Shown here: positions 27,579 through 36,947 of the stretch, in pieces | Numbering within the stretch: the stretch's first letter is position 1 | How the letters are laid out: each line of letters opens with the position of its first letter | Assembly (NCBI RefSeq): GCF_026914285.1 | Contig: NZ_CP113864.1 | Span: forward strand, 1 to 64,000 | Source: Caldicellulosiruptor naganoensis | Lineage (GTDB): Bacteria; Bacillota; Thermoanaerobacteria; Caldicellulosiruptorales; Caldicellulosiruptoraceae | Direction: 5' to 3' | Length of the DNA stretch: 64,000 nucleotides | Position numbers and translations under genes: made by a program | The notes under the pieces: generated by a model | Told to the model about the DNA's origin: nothing | Database searches by the model: none | Seen by the model: the letters and a program-made list of their open reading frames with translations, nothing else

Positions 27579-27962
27579 TCAGTCGTCCCACTCATAATCA
27601 AAGGAATCCCAAAAATCAGGGTCGTCAACAATATCGTCCATTTCGCTTGACATCTCATAGTCTGCATCAAAAAGGTCAAAGTCATCTTCCAATTCTTCTT
27701 TGAAATATTCGTCTTCTTCCAAAAAGCAGTCTTCCACCTCTTCTTCGTTTTGCGGTTCGATATAATTTTCAATCTGTTTGCTTTTTAGCATTTTTTCATA
27801 TTCTTCATTAAAAGTGGAAGTGCAGTACAGGTAAAGGACATTTTCGGGATCGTGTGGCAGGTAACACTTTCCTTCTATTCGTTTTTTAAACTCTGAATAG
27901 GCTTGATACTCAAATAAAATCTGTTCGTAGACTTCCTTTGGACTTTTTGGAATAGAAGACAT
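27579..27962 (-). CDS. Highly acidic hypothetical protein
   Basis: Not recognised. 127 residues. The N-terminal half looks globular (PKSPKEVYEQILFEYQAYSE, CYLPHDPENVLYLY); the C-terminal half is almost all D and E (LEEDEYFKEELEDDFDLFDA onward). It is convergent with the TPM gene and diverges from the old end of CRISPR array B about 100 bases away. It has the charge of a DNA-mimic protein, but I have no family evidence for that. Confidence 0.65.
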   Translation of the reverse strand: MSSIPKSPKEVYEQILFEYQAYSEFKKRIEGKCYLPHDPENVLYLYCTSTFNEEYEKMLKSKQIENYIEPQNEEEVEDCFLEEDEYFKEELEDDFDLFDADYEMSSEMDDIVDDPDFWDSFDYEWDD

Positions 27963-28063
27963 GTGTTATTTCCCCCTTCTTATAAAAGGAAGATTCCTCT
28001 CTTAATGATAGAATAGGAAAAGCAGGAGTTAAAGTTAAATTTTTTGCGAAGTTTGAACATTAG

Positions 28064-28077
28064 TGCAGGCTACAAGC
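28064..28077 (-). repeat. Degenerate CRISPR half-repeat before array B
   Basis: GCAGGCTACAAGC matches the right half of the repeat (GCAGGCTACAAAC) with one change; the left half is gone. It sits 36 bases before the first full repeat, at the old end of the array, and is probably a decayed repeat. Confidence 0.6.
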
Positions 28078-28112
28078 GTGGGAAAATCTGTTTGAAAGGG
28101 AGTGAAATAAAA

Positions 28113-28608
28113 GTTTCAATCTCCAAAGGGCAGGCTACAAACTAAGCTTAACAAGAGAGGAGGTGAGATCAAGACGAAGTTTCAATCCCCAAAGGGCAGG
28201 CTACAAACTACATATGCAAATCTAACACGTGTTAACCCAAAAGCGTTTCAATCCCCAAAGGGCAGGCTACAAACATAGGTTGAAGGGGATAGTGAAGAAG
28301 TTGAGGGAAATGTTTCAATCCCCAAAGGGCAGGCTACAAACGTATGACGAATTGGTTAAAGTGGCTATGGATTTAGAGTTTCAATCCCCAAAGGGCAGGC
28401 TACAAACGAGTAGCTTGTATTTAGGGATTGAGAGAGTTGAAGATGTTTCAATCCCCAAAGGGCAGGCTACAAACGTTTTTCAATCAAATATTTCTTTTGT
28501 TGTTGCGGCGGTTTCAATCCCCAAAGGGCAGGCTACAAACCCCTCTGGGGGGGAAACCGTTTATGCCGCGAAAGCCCTGTTTCAATCCCCAAAGGGCAGG
28601 CTACAAAC
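28113..28608 (-). CRISPR. CRISPR array B: 8 repeats, 7 spacers
   Basis: Repeats start at 28113, 28179, 28245, 28312, 28378, 28445, 28511 and 28579. The variant is GGGCAGG; the oldest repeat also has CTCC for CCCC. Spacers are 36-38 bases. Leader and promoter lie on the right, so transcription is leftwards. Spacer 28342-28377 covers the same codons as a diverged spacer in array E. Confidence 0.97.
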
Positions 28609-28859
28609 ACGTTCAAATGCTTGATTTCATTATATCAACTTTATGCAAAGGTGTCAATGTTTTTATATCAGTACATCATATCAAAGTGCTGCTCAAATCA
28701 GAAGATTCAAGAGCTAAACCCTCATCAATCCCTTTCGTCTATCCAGCTGTTGCCAGAAATCAAGCCAAAGCCTTGCTATATCGAAATTAAACCGTATCCA
28801 AATCAAAACTCAAAAATTTTGCACCGGAGGTCGACGGAAGTGACTTTTGGTCAAAATGA
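28609..28859 (-). promoter_or_regulatory. Leader and promoter of CRISPR array B
   Basis: The most diverged of the five leaders, but the promoter is intact: TTGACA (28652-28657), 17 bases, TATAAT (28629-28634) as TGATATAAT on the minus strand. The distal block GTCGAC...TGACTTTTGGTCAAAATGA is kept. The rest of the stretch to 29136 shows no gene. Confidence 0.88.
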
Positions 28860-29136
28860 ATATATAATCGTAAAATTAATGTATTATATGCATAATCATA
28901 AAATAAGCAGAAAGTTGTATTTCGGCAAAAAGAAATTCATCTCAATCACCCCTGTAGATGATATTTAGGAGTCATATTGTTTACAAGAATAACTAATTAT
29001 AACTATATTGTGCAAAAGCAGAATTTATTTTTTTGCGAATTTTGTCAAAAAGAAGAGCGAGAAGCGTTTAAAAAAAGGAAAAATTGGTTTATAATTTTGC
29101 TTAGAAGAACCGCTATAATCAAGGGGGTTTTTAAAG

Positions 29137-30465
29137 GTGAATGTACACAAAGCTTCGAATATCCTAATTTCCGTAATAGGCAAAGGTCGACTTAAAAAGG
29201 ACCAAACAGTGGGTTATGAACAAACTGAATACGTTTTTAATCCTGACTGTGAAAACAATAAAAGATATACAGCGTCAAAGACAGCCTTTTTTGGTATTGC
29301 CCTATATGAATATCTTAGAAACGTTGAGAGCATAAACATTGACAAGTTTATTATAATTGGCACTAATAAATCAGCGTGGTCAGAACTTTACCAAATTCTT
29401 CCCCATGATGTACAAAGCTCAGAAGGCATAACTGAGATGTGCTTGAAAGTGTATGAAGAAGAAAAGAAAGGTATTTCAGAGCAAACGCTTTTAAAGTGGC
29501 AAAATACTTTAACAAAGTATGTACCAAGCCTTAAGTTTCATAAAATAGAGCCAGTTGAACTTGGTAAAGGCATTGACATACTTTTGAAAGAGCTTGATAA
29601 AGATGGTGCCCACAATGTAATCTTTGACATGACGCACGCCTTTAGGAACATTCCTATTGTTTTTTCCTATGGTATAATGCTTTTGAAATATTTGAGAAAG
29701 ATAAACAACATAAGAATATTCTATGGTGCACATGAGATGAAAGAATACTTCTCAGGGCTTGTGGATGGACAATCTCCTGTAATTGAAATTTCTTTTATAG
29801 ACAAACTGGTCAAAATGATTGAGGCGATGGCTACCTTTGAAAATTCTGGCTACTTTGTGCCCATTTTGAATCAACTTGGTTTTGGCAACAAAGAGAAGAC
29901 ATATTTCAGGCTGGAGATGAACCGCCAGCCACGAAGAGAGATTGAAGAGATAATAAAAGGGCTTGAGGATAAACTAAATACAGCTGAGCATGATTATGAA
30001 AGAGAAATAGTTGAGATAATGTACAGAGAATTTTGTGAAATGAACAGGCAGGAAAAACTCTTTCAGAGAATGTACAAAAGATCTCAGTTTTTCTATGAAA
30101 GAAAACAGTATCTCAAGGCTTTGATTCTTCTTTATGAAGCAACAATTGTACTTTTTGCAGATGTATATAATATAAAAGACAATATGAATTACGATGCACG
30201 TGAAGAGGCACGAGATAAACTAAGAAATGAAATAAAGAATGTTGGATCTGATGCAAATTCAAATAGACTAATCAAAGACCAAGAGGAAGCAGAAATACTA
30301 AAAGAGTTAGAATATGTTAGGAACGCTGCAGTGCATGGTTCATCATCTCGCAGCAATCAAAACTATTTAGAAGATATTGACTCATTCAAAATACTTTTTA
30401 ATTCAGCGCTGAAAGTATTTGAAAAGCTACTCAGAAGAAGAGATGAGATTAAAAAAAGTTTCTGA
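29137..30465 (+). CDS. CARF-HEPN protein of the TM1812 (Csx2/Csx1-like) family
   Basis: 442 residues from a GTG with AAGGGGG nine bases upstream. The N-terminal CARF (Rossmann-like) domain shows NILISVIGKGRLKK, KFIIIGTNKSAWSELYQIL and the family motif FDMTHAFRNIPIVFSYGIML. The C-terminal HEPN domain has the RNase motif Rx4H as RNAAVH (Arg395-His400). Such proteins bind cyclic oligoadenylate made by Cas10 in type III systems and then cut RNA. No cas10 lies in this window, so its signal must come from elsewhere. It is transcribed toward the cas operon. Confidence 0.88.
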   Translation: MNVHKASNILISVIGKGRLKKDQTVGYEQTEYVFNPDCENNKRYTASKTAFFGIALYEYLRNVESINIDKFIIIGTNKSAWSELYQILPHDVQSSEGITEMCLKVYEEEKKGISEQTLLKWQNTLTKYVPSLKFHKIEPVELGKGIDILLKELDKDGAHNVIFDMTHAFRNIPIVFSYGIMLLKYLRKINNIRIFYGAHEMKEYFSGLVDGQSPVIEISFIDKLVKMIEAMATFENSGYFVPILNQLGFGNKEKTYFRLEMNRQPRREIEEIIKGLEDKLNTAEHDYEREIVEIMYREFCEMNRQEKLFQRMYKRSQFFYERKQYLKALILLYEATIVLFADVYNIKDNMNYDAREEARDKLRNEIKNVGSDANSNRLIKDQEEAEILKELEYVRNAAVHGSSSRSNQNYLEDIDSFKILFNSALKVFEKLLRRRDEIKKSF

Positions 30466-30592
30466 ATATCCCTTTTAAAAGACCGATGAAAAAACAACCT
30501 ATTAAATATGATAGAACAAGGGCAATTGATAAAAGAGGAATAAGTATAGGTACAAGAAGGATAAGAATGATAATTCCAAAAATAACTCCCAT
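30449..30592 (-). CDS. Small hydrophobic peptide downstream of cas3
   Basis: A 47-residue frame starting MGVIFGIIILILLVPILIPL and continuing through a second hydrophobic stretch (LSIALVLSYLIGCFFIGLL) to GIFRNFF. It could be a one- or two-helix membrane peptide. It overlaps the 3' end of the CARF-HEPN gene by 17 bases tail to tail, and lies beyond the cas3 stop on the same strand. An in-frame GTG four codons upstream is an alternative start. No family recognised; the coding call rests on composition only. Confidence 0.35.
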   Translation of the reverse strand: MGVIFGIIILILLVPILIPLLSIALVLSYLIGCFFIGLLKGIFRNFF

Positions 30593-30680
30593 GCAAAACA
30601 CCGCCTTTTTGTTAATATACGTTGTTTTTTCGCTACTATTTTTACCCTCTGAAAAGTCTATAAAAACCTACAGGTAAGAC

Positions 30681-30732
30681 AAGGGAGAAAGCAAAAAGTA
30701 TTAAAAACTCAGGTAGCTTTCTCCCTTTGTTT
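30681..30732. terminator. Hairpin at the end of cas3
   Basis: AAGGGAGAAAGC (30681-30692) pairs perfectly with GCTTTCTCCCTT (30716-30727). The plus-strand tail is TGTTTT. The stem spans the cas3 stop codon, so it may end both the cas operon and the convergent CARF-HEPN transcript. Confidence 0.65.
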
Positions 30733-33175
30733 TAAAGCCTGTCATCAGGTCATAAAAGTCGTTGAGCTGGCTGTGCGGCACATAGAGTATAAGATTTTCA
30801 AAATTAGTGGGGATATTGTCTGTCTTTGGCACAGAGATGACGTAGTCGTAAAAACTTTTGCGAATCTCCAAAAACCTCTTTTTTCTTTCAAAAAAGTCTT
30901 TGATCTCACGAATTTCTACAAATCTCTGCCAGATAATTTTTGCTTCCTCATCTGCCTCAACAAATACATCTATTTTGTAAGGTTCATCCTCGATGAGTTT
31001 AAAACTTCCGATTGCCGCTGTCTCAGAGTCGGATGAGGTGTAAAGAAGTCTGTAAATTGCCTCAAGAAATTTTTGTGATGTTCCCTTATCGTCGCTGCTT
31101 GTTTCAATCACGCCGCGTCTTGCAAGTTCTTTGTAATACTCAAAGATTAGCTCTGCAAACTTACTTTCATCAACCTTTTGAAATTGACTTAAAATCTTTT
31201 TGGTTGCATCAATCAATAGACTATCATAAACCTCTGTTGCAAAAAGTCTTCCTCTTTCAGATACAAGTTCAACAACTGTTACTTTGCTCTTTCCTTTTTT
31301 GCCTTCTCTGTTTGCCCTTCCTGCTGCTTGGATGATTGAGTCAAGCGGAGCAATGTCTCTTACAACATGGTCAAAATCAACGTCAACCCCTGCTTCAACA
31401 AGCTGGGTTGATACAACAATTTTGTACTTCTTATTTTTAATTTGCTCAATTCTTCTCAATCTTTCTTTTGGGATTATATGAGTTGTCAGAATTGTAATTT
31501 CGTCCTGCATGTCAGGAAATCTTTGATTTATAAGTTCGTACAAGTTTTTTGCACTGCTTACAGTGTTCATGACAAAAAGGTAAGTTTTTTCTTCTTCAAA
31601 CTCAAAGTTTGCCACAAACTCTTCAAGTCTTATTTTTGAGAAATTATTGTCAAAATACAACTCTGTTCGACAAAGTTTGTCAAAATAGTTCTCCGGTTTT
31701 ACAATACTGATGGCTCTACTTTTGTCAACAATAAACGGCATTGTGGCAGTTGAAAGGATTATGTAGCAGTTTAGGCTATTACACATCTTCTCAAAAAGAT
31801 TCTTGCACAAAAACCAATACTCTGAGTTTATAGCCTGTACCTCATCAAGAATGATAATTGAATTAGCAATTCTGTGAAATTTTCTCATATTTGAATTTTT
31901 GTTTGTCAGAATACTCTCCAAAAACTGGACAAATGTAGTGACGATTATATTTGAGTTCCAGCCTTCTATTAAAAGTTTTGCAATGTCTTTGTCAAAGATT
32001 TCCTCTTGGTTGTTCTGAAGACCATCTTTGGTTTTGTAGGCAATATCACTTAGGTGATGGTGCTTTAAAATGATGTCTGAAGTTGTGTCAATGCCACAAA
32101 AGCTTAAAATCTGTGAGATGACGTTATAATTTTGCTCAATGATAGATAAAAAAGGAAGTGAGTAAATTATTCTAAATTTGCTGCCGAATTTATCTTGAGC
32201 AAATCTTCTTAGCTTTAGTGCAAAAGCAAAAGAGATAATAGTTTTTCCAAGCCCTGTTGGAAGACAGAGGGTGTAGATACGTCTATTTTCGTCAATCTCA
32301 CAATTTATTGCTTCTTCAAAAGCACTGTCTCTTAAAGCTTTTATTGAATTTTCGAAGTTTTCAGGCTTGAAAATTCTTCTCCTGAAACTATCCACATCAG
32401 TGTGAGAAAGGTTTAGCTCTGGAATATCAACCAAAGTGCCAAAGATTGCCTCTGTTTTGTCTGCATCCAGGAGGATAGAATACAACAAATTTAGCATGAA
32501 AAAGAATTTCATCTCTGTGTCAAAAAGCTTTCTGAAGGCTCTTTTAAAAAGCTTTATTGAGTTTTTTGCATGGTCTACAAATTCTCTTAAGATATCTGTT
32601 GTCAAAAAACCAATTTCAATTTCAGGGTAAAGAGTGGAAATATTAGAAATAAGAGTATTAAACTTCTCTTTGTCAATATTCTCAATCTGCTCATAGCAAA
32701 GTTCTAAATCATCTTCTGAGATCAATATCATATCTGATGCTGCTTCTAAATCACCGTGATGTTTTAAAGTAGCAAAAAATGCTAAAATTGCAGTAAAGCC
32801 TTCAAAAGCTTTGTCCTCTTGGATTTTCTTATCTTCAATGAGCCTATTTAATGTTCCCCAAACACAGATAGCAGAGATGAGAGAGTGGCGCGATAATCTG
32901 GTTTTTGGTTTCTTTTTATCAAAAAGATAAGCTTGAAAAAAAGAAGTTGCCTTGCCGATGTCATGCAGCAAGGCTGTAATTTTTGCAATCTGGGAAAGAA
33001 ACTTTGTTGAACAAAGTGCAATGTTCTTCTCTGAAGCAAAGGAGTTAGCTAAAATGCTGGTGTTTGCAAGATGAACCTCTAAAGGCTTTGCGCCTTCTAT
33101 CCCGCCGTCTTTGCCGGGGTGAGAAAAAAGGCCAGACAAATTTCTGTTATCAAAACAAAAGGATGTTCTCTCCAT
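30701..33175 (-). CDS. cas3: Cas3 helicase-nuclease (type I-B)
   Basis: Effector nuclease recruited by Cascade to degrade target DNA. The N-terminal HD domain shows an early histidine (EVHL) and LLHDIGKA. The SF2 helicase has CLPTGLGKT (Walker A, near residue 302), ILDEVQAI (DExx box), ILSTATMP and AAGRANREGK. I start at ATG 33175 (MERTSFCF); an ATG at 33190 is also in frame. Either overlaps cas5 (by 26 or 41 bases), so translation is coupled. Full length (about 824 residues), all motifs intact. Last cas gene of the operon. Confidence 0.95.
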   Translation of the reverse strand: MERTSFCFDNRNLSGLFSHPGKDGGIEGAKPLEVHLANTSILANSFASEKNIALCSTKFLSQIAKITALLHDIGKATSFFQAYLFDKKKPKTRLSRHSLISAICVWGTLNRLIEDKKIQEDKAFEGFTAILAFFATLKHHGDLEAASDMILISEDDLELCYEQIENIDKEKFNTLISNISTLYPEIEIGFLTTDILREFVDHAKNSIKLFKRAFRKLFDTEMKFFFMLNLLYSILLDADKTEAIFGTLVDIPELNLSHTDVDSFRRRIFKPENFENSIKALRDSAFEEAINCEIDENRRIYTLCLPTGLGKTIISFAFALKLRRFAQDKFGSKFRIIYSLPFLSIIEQNYNVISQILSFCGIDTTSDIILKHHHLSDIAYKTKDGLQNNQEEIFDKDIAKLLIEGWNSNIIVTTFVQFLESILTNKNSNMRKFHRIANSIIILDEVQAINSEYWFLCKNLFEKMCNSLNCYIILSTATMPFIVDKSRAISIVKPENYFDKLCRTELYFDNNFSKIRLEEFVANFEFEEEKTYLFVMNTVSSAKNLYELINQRFPDMQDEITILTTHIIPKERLRRIEQIKNKKYKIVVSTQLVEAGVDVDFDHVVRDIAPLDSIIQAAGRANREGKKGKSKVTVVELVSERGRLFATEVYDSLLIDATKKILSQFQKVDESKFAELIFEYYKELARRGVIETSSDDKGTSQKFLEAIYRLLYTSSDSETAAIGSFKLIEDEPYKIDVFVEADEEAKIIWQRFVEIREIKDFFERKKRFLEIRKSFYDYVISVPKTDNIPTNFENLILYVPHSQLNDFYDLMTGFKTKGESYLSF

Positions 33176-33881
33176 TTTGGACCTCCACATAACTTGATGG
33201 TCTTGCTAAAAGTTCTTTTCCAGTAGGTTCGAAAATGACGTCTTCGTATTTTACAACTTCTCTTGTCCTGAGCATGTAAAGTGGCATTCTCTCTTTAAAG
33301 TAGCTTTTTCCAGCTTCAATCCTTAGGGGTGTATCTGCTTTGCTATCTAAATAGCTTAAAGGAATTGGTGTGCAAAGGCTTACATAATCATCTGGCATGT
33401 CCTTTTCAAAAGCCTCAAATACTCCGACAAATTCAAAGTCAGCAAGAAATTCAGAAAGACCCATTGAAAGAGTGAAAAAGCTTTTGTGTTCTCGCAAAAA
33501 TTCAACAAGTTTTTGAAAGACATTGGTAGATGTATGGGTTGCGTAAATTCTAAAACAAGGATCTTTTAAAAGCTCAAACCTCATCTGTGTTCGTGGCTGG
33601 CGGTTTTTGGTTTTTATAGGCTGCCATCTTCCTTCTTTTGTGTCTATGTGATTTATTCCCATTCTGATTTTTTTCACAGGGGTTAAAATTCTTATGCCAG
33701 CCCGAAACTTACCATACTCTAAAACATCAAGATACTCTTTTTTGTCAAGACCCAAGATTGCTCCCACCATCCCCTGGATGGTTGGGAATGGTGGGAAAGG
33801 GTATGTTATTGGCGAAGATGTTGAATAAAACTTACCAAAAAAACCAAAGTCAGCTTTGATATCAAATACAGCTACTTTCAT
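33150..33881 (-). CDS. cas5b: Cas5 (type I-B Cascade subunit)
   Basis: 243-residue RAMP protein that caps the crRNA 5' handle in Cascade. The N-terminus MKVAVFDIKADFGFFGKFYS followed by PFPPFPTIQGMVGAILGL is the Cas5 pattern of the I-B (Hmari) type. It lies 22 bases after cas7 and overlaps cas3. Cas5 would contact the repeat-derived handle, which varies in the newest part of array E. Confidence 0.93.
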   Translation of the reverse strand: MKVAVFDIKADFGFFGKFYSTSSPITYPFPPFPTIQGMVGAILGLDKKEYLDVLEYGKFRAGIRILTPVKKIRMGINHIDTKEGRWQPIKTKNRQPRTQMRFELLKDPCFRIYATHTSTNVFQKLVEFLREHKSFFTLSMGLSEFLADFEFVGVFEAFEKDMPDDYVSLCTPIPLSYLDSKADTPLRIEAGKSYFKERMPLYMLRTREVVKYEDVIFEPTGKELLARPSSYVEVQNGENILLF

Positions 33882-33903
33882 ATCACATCACCTTAAAGCT
33901 TAA

Positions 33904-34887
33904 TCAATCAAATTTAAGAACTTTGACTCTATCACCCAAGAAAGAAAGAGCATCTTTTAGCTGAACAAATTTGCCCTCGCATACAAAGCTGAGAGAATCA
34001 TCAACAGCTACTTCAATCTTTTGAATCTTATCCTGATACTTTGTAAACTTTTCAACAAGTCGTGTAATATCAAGTTGGAAGTCTTCTGGTGATCGTATAG
34101 CAGTATCTGACTTTTGGGAAATGAGCTTCACAAGTTTGTCAAGTTCACCAATGTAAAAACCGCTCTGGTTATATTCAACCCTTACAAGAAGCCTTGGCAT
34201 CTGACCAAACTTTGAGCGTGAAATCAGGTTTTTGGTCCCGCACCAAAGAGCCTCTAAAAGAAGCTGAACATCTTGTTCTGTTACAGGCAACTCTTGACAT
34301 AAAGCTGCATTTTCATTTACAACACCATAAAAAGCAATCAGAGCATACGGTAGAATATAGCATTCTGTAAATGTTCCTTGGTCTTTTCCCTCTCCAGATG
34401 GCATAACTGTTGTGCCTTTGACAAGCATGTACTCGACTTTATGCAAAGACCTTCCGAATTTGAACTGAACAGGTCCTGTAAAGGTAATTGCGCCGGTTTC
34501 CTCTGATGAATCTTCGTCTGACTTGCTCTTTCTCTTTTCGTCCTTGCTCTTTAAAGTGGTTGTACCCCCAAAAAGCCTTATGTCAATGTAGTCTTTTAAC
34601 TTTTCTTTGCTGAGATTATACTTTGAGAATTTGTCAGACTTTGTCATGAGCTTTCCATCTTCGGAGATTTCTCTTAAGATGAACACAGGCAAGTTCTTGT
34701 ACTCTGCCCAGTAATCCCTGCAGGTTCTTTTTAAGCGCACATCTGTTACTATGCATATATCTGTCTCAGGGTCAATTCTTGGCTTATTTTCATCAAGTGG
34801 GTCACCGTTTGGGTTTGCGTCTGTTACATCGTATAAAAACAAAATCTCAGACCTGTTTTTGATAATGTTATTGTTTAAATTTTCCAT
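33904..34887 (-). CDS. cas7b: Cas7 (Csh2 family, type I-B Cascade backbone)
   Basis: 327 residues. Backbone subunit that polymerises along the crRNA spacer. The start region RSEILFLYDVTDANPNGDPL and DVRLKRTCRDYWAEY are hallmarks of the Cas7/Csh2 family (NPNGDP; the VRLKRxxRD segment). An insertion rich in K, S and D (KSKDEKRKSKSDEDSSEETG) precedes FTGPVQFKFGRSLHKVE. Preceded by cas8b (49 bases) on the same strand. Confidence 0.95.
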   Translation of the reverse strand: MENLNNNIIKNRSEILFLYDVTDANPNGDPLDENKPRIDPETDICIVTDVRLKRTCRDYWAEYKNLPVFILREISEDGKLMTKSDKFSKYNLSKEKLKDYIDIRLFGGTTTLKSKDEKRKSKSDEDSSEETGAITFTGPVQFKFGRSLHKVEYMLVKGTTVMPSGEGKDQGTFTECYILPYALIAFYGVVNENAALCQELPVTEQDVQLLLEALWCGTKNLISRSKFGQMPRLLVRVEYNQSGFYIGELDKLVKLISQKSDTAIRSPEDFQLDITRLVEKFTKYQDKIQKIEVAVDDSLSFVCEGKFVQLKDALSFLGDRVKVLKFD

Positions 34888-34936
34888 ATCGAAAATTCCC
34901 CCTTCTGATTATTTGAATTTTTTAAAACATAAGGTT

Positions 34937-36868
34937 TTATTCTTCATCTTCAGCCTCTTCTATGTCATTTGTCAATTTCTTTGCAAGGTCCCTGATTTTT
35001 TGACCAAGATTCATACCACAGGCAAAGTAAAAACTTACCTCATCGGAAGATAATTTCCAGTCAGCTGGCGCTTTTAGCAAAAGATCTGAAGCTGTAGCAG
35101 CAACAAGTTTCTTTGCCTTGCCAAACGCTGAGTATTCCATAAGTTTGTTTTCAATCTTTGGCAGAAGTGAGATGATATCAGCTTGTTTTAACCTAAGCCC
35201 TTTCAAATTTTTGGCAAACGGCGGCATTTTTCCAGGCGCTTTTTTAAGACCCGCTGACTGAATTCTCAAAAGCATGTCACAAAGCGCGCCAACAAGGATA
35301 ATTCCTTTTACAGCAGGGTTTGCAGATGCAACAGGAAACTCATTTAAAATCTCGTCAAACGGAGTTTCAAAAGGCATATTCATCTCATCTCCTTTTAGCT
35401 TTAAAATGTTTAGTTTACTCAGAAATTCTAAAACTTCCATTGCATAGCTACAAGAAACGTAGAAAGCTGATAAGTCGCTATTTACAATGTCATCCTGAAG
35501 CCTTCGACAAAAATGAGAGAGTAAAAAGTCAAAGTCAATTGGCTTTTTCTTAAAAATGCTTTCTGTTATCTCTAAAAAATAGCTGTCGAGATCTGGCTTT
35601 TTCCTAAGCCTGTTGCTCTTTGAGAAAAAGTATTTAATCTGCTGGAATGTAAAGTCAATGTCAGGGTTGTCAAAGAGTTTGCGAAATTTCTTTTCTGTAT
35701 GTCTTTTTGCATCAAATATGTTCTTTAAGTGTGATGGAAAAACATCTTCAATCAGAAGGACAATTCTCTCCGCGCCCATTTGTGTTGTTAAAAACAGGAA
35801 TGTAACTGACATAGAGTCATTAAATTCGCTCACAATTTCAAGAATTTCATTTTCATCGTCTGTGATATGCTCTAATTTTCTCTCACCAAGTCGGATGTCT
35901 TTTTGTGTTTTTTCAAGAATATCAAGGATTTCTGCATATTCAGAGTCAAATCCAAGTGTAAACTTTGGTATGAGAAGGTATCTAAAGTTGTAAAATTTAA
36001 ATTGAAGGTTTTGTTCCAAGTACTTTCTACTTCTACTGAGGTGTGTATGACAGCTTGAACATACAGGGAAGTTTTTCCATGCATTCTCAGGCGAAAATCC
36101 ACCTTTTATAAACCCCGGCTTATCAATGGTATAGAATTTGAAAACGTTGACCATACCAGAGACATTTTCTCTTTTTTGTTTGCACAAAGAACATGTTTTA
36201 TCCTGCGAACTTGACCTTTGGTTTTTCTCTTTTATAAGTTCAAGCAAAAACAGTTTGAAAATCTCATATTCGCCAATGTACTTACCATTGATGAGAAAAG
36301 AGAGAAGTATGCTATTTCCTTTTTTAAGCTCAATGTCATAAATGGTTTGGGAAATGTCATCTATAATTCTTTTTCTTTGCTCTTTTATGGTTTGTGTTAT
36401 CTTTTCAATAAAATCTGCATCAGATTGAGTTAAAATTTTTAATTTCGAGAATTTCTTAGCAAGAGGCTGTGCCTTGTTCGAAAACCAGTTTTCAACCTTT
36501 TGCTGAAACGTCTTTTCAACTTGGGATTTTATGTTATCTTTTATTTGGGCCTCTGACATATTTTTTGTAGCTTTTGGCTTTACAAGAGTACATGTAGGTG
36601 AAAAGTTTGTCCCACCGCCTTTTGCACCTTGGCTGAAAAGGTAAAATTGTGTTCTTGACTCCATTGGGTCTTGAAGTTCAAGCCCGCAGTATTCAAACTT
36701 TCCCTGGTTTTGATTTAAAAGGATAAAAAGAATTTTTTCGCTTTCAATTCGCGATAAAAAAGAAGAAAGATTATTTGATAAAACATCAGAGGAGCTGCCC
36801 TCTTGTGAGACTGACTTTGATTTTCCCTCCAGCACGAATCTACCCAGTTCAGCAACAGCTTCAATCAT
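34937..36868 (-). CDS. cas8b: Cas8b large subunit (Csh1/TM1802 family)
   Basis: 643 residues, the large Cascade subunit that recognises the PAM. The zinc-finger-like pairs CSLCKQKRE (near residue 223) and CSSCHTHLSRSRKYLEQNL (near 270) are typical of Csh1/TM1802-type Cas8b. The rest is weakly conserved, as usual for this subunit. It sits between cas2 and cas7. The type I-B assignment rests on this gene together with Csh2-type Cas7. Confidence 0.88.
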   Translation of the reverse strand: MIEAVAELGRFVLEGKSKSVSQEGSSSDVLSNNLSSFLSRIESEKILFILLNQNQGKFEYCGLELQDPMESRTQFYLFSQGAKGGGTNFSPTCTLVKPKATKNMSEAQIKDNIKSQVEKTFQQKVENWFSNKAQPLAKKFSKLKILTQSDADFIEKITQTIKEQRKRIIDDISQTIYDIELKKGNSILLSFLINGKYIGEYEIFKLFLLELIKEKNQRSSSQDKTCSLCKQKRENVSGMVNVFKFYTIDKPGFIKGGFSPENAWKNFPVCSSCHTHLSRSRKYLEQNLQFKFYNFRYLLIPKFTLGFDSEYAEILDILEKTQKDIRLGERKLEHITDDENEILEIVSEFNDSMSVTFLFLTTQMGAERIVLLIEDVFPSHLKNIFDAKRHTEKKFRKLFDNPDIDFTFQQIKYFFSKSNRLRKKPDLDSYFLEITESIFKKKPIDFDFLLSHFCRRLQDDIVNSDLSAFYVSCSYAMEVLEFLSKLNILKLKGDEMNMPFETPFDEILNEFPVASANPAVKGIILVGALCDMLLRIQSAGLKKAPGKMPPFAKNLKGLRLKQADIISLLPKIENKLMEYSAFGKAKKLVAATASDLLLKAPADWKLSSDEVSFYFACGMNLGQKIRDLAKKLTNDIEEAEDEE

Positions 36869-36947
36869 TTTTTTGGCACCTCTTTGATTTTACTAAAATT
36901 TAGCTTATCACAACCAAATTAGAATTTCAACCATGTAACTTAATTTT

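Noticed and set aside
28977-29195. 72-residue frame overlapping the start of the CARF-HEPN gene
   Set aside because: Overlaps a well-supported gene in another frame and has no recognisable content.
30486-30677. Plus-strand frame of 63 residues between the CARF-HEPN gene and cas3
   Set aside because: Basic, no ribosome site, and antisense to a more convincing hydrophobic frame; probably a shadow.
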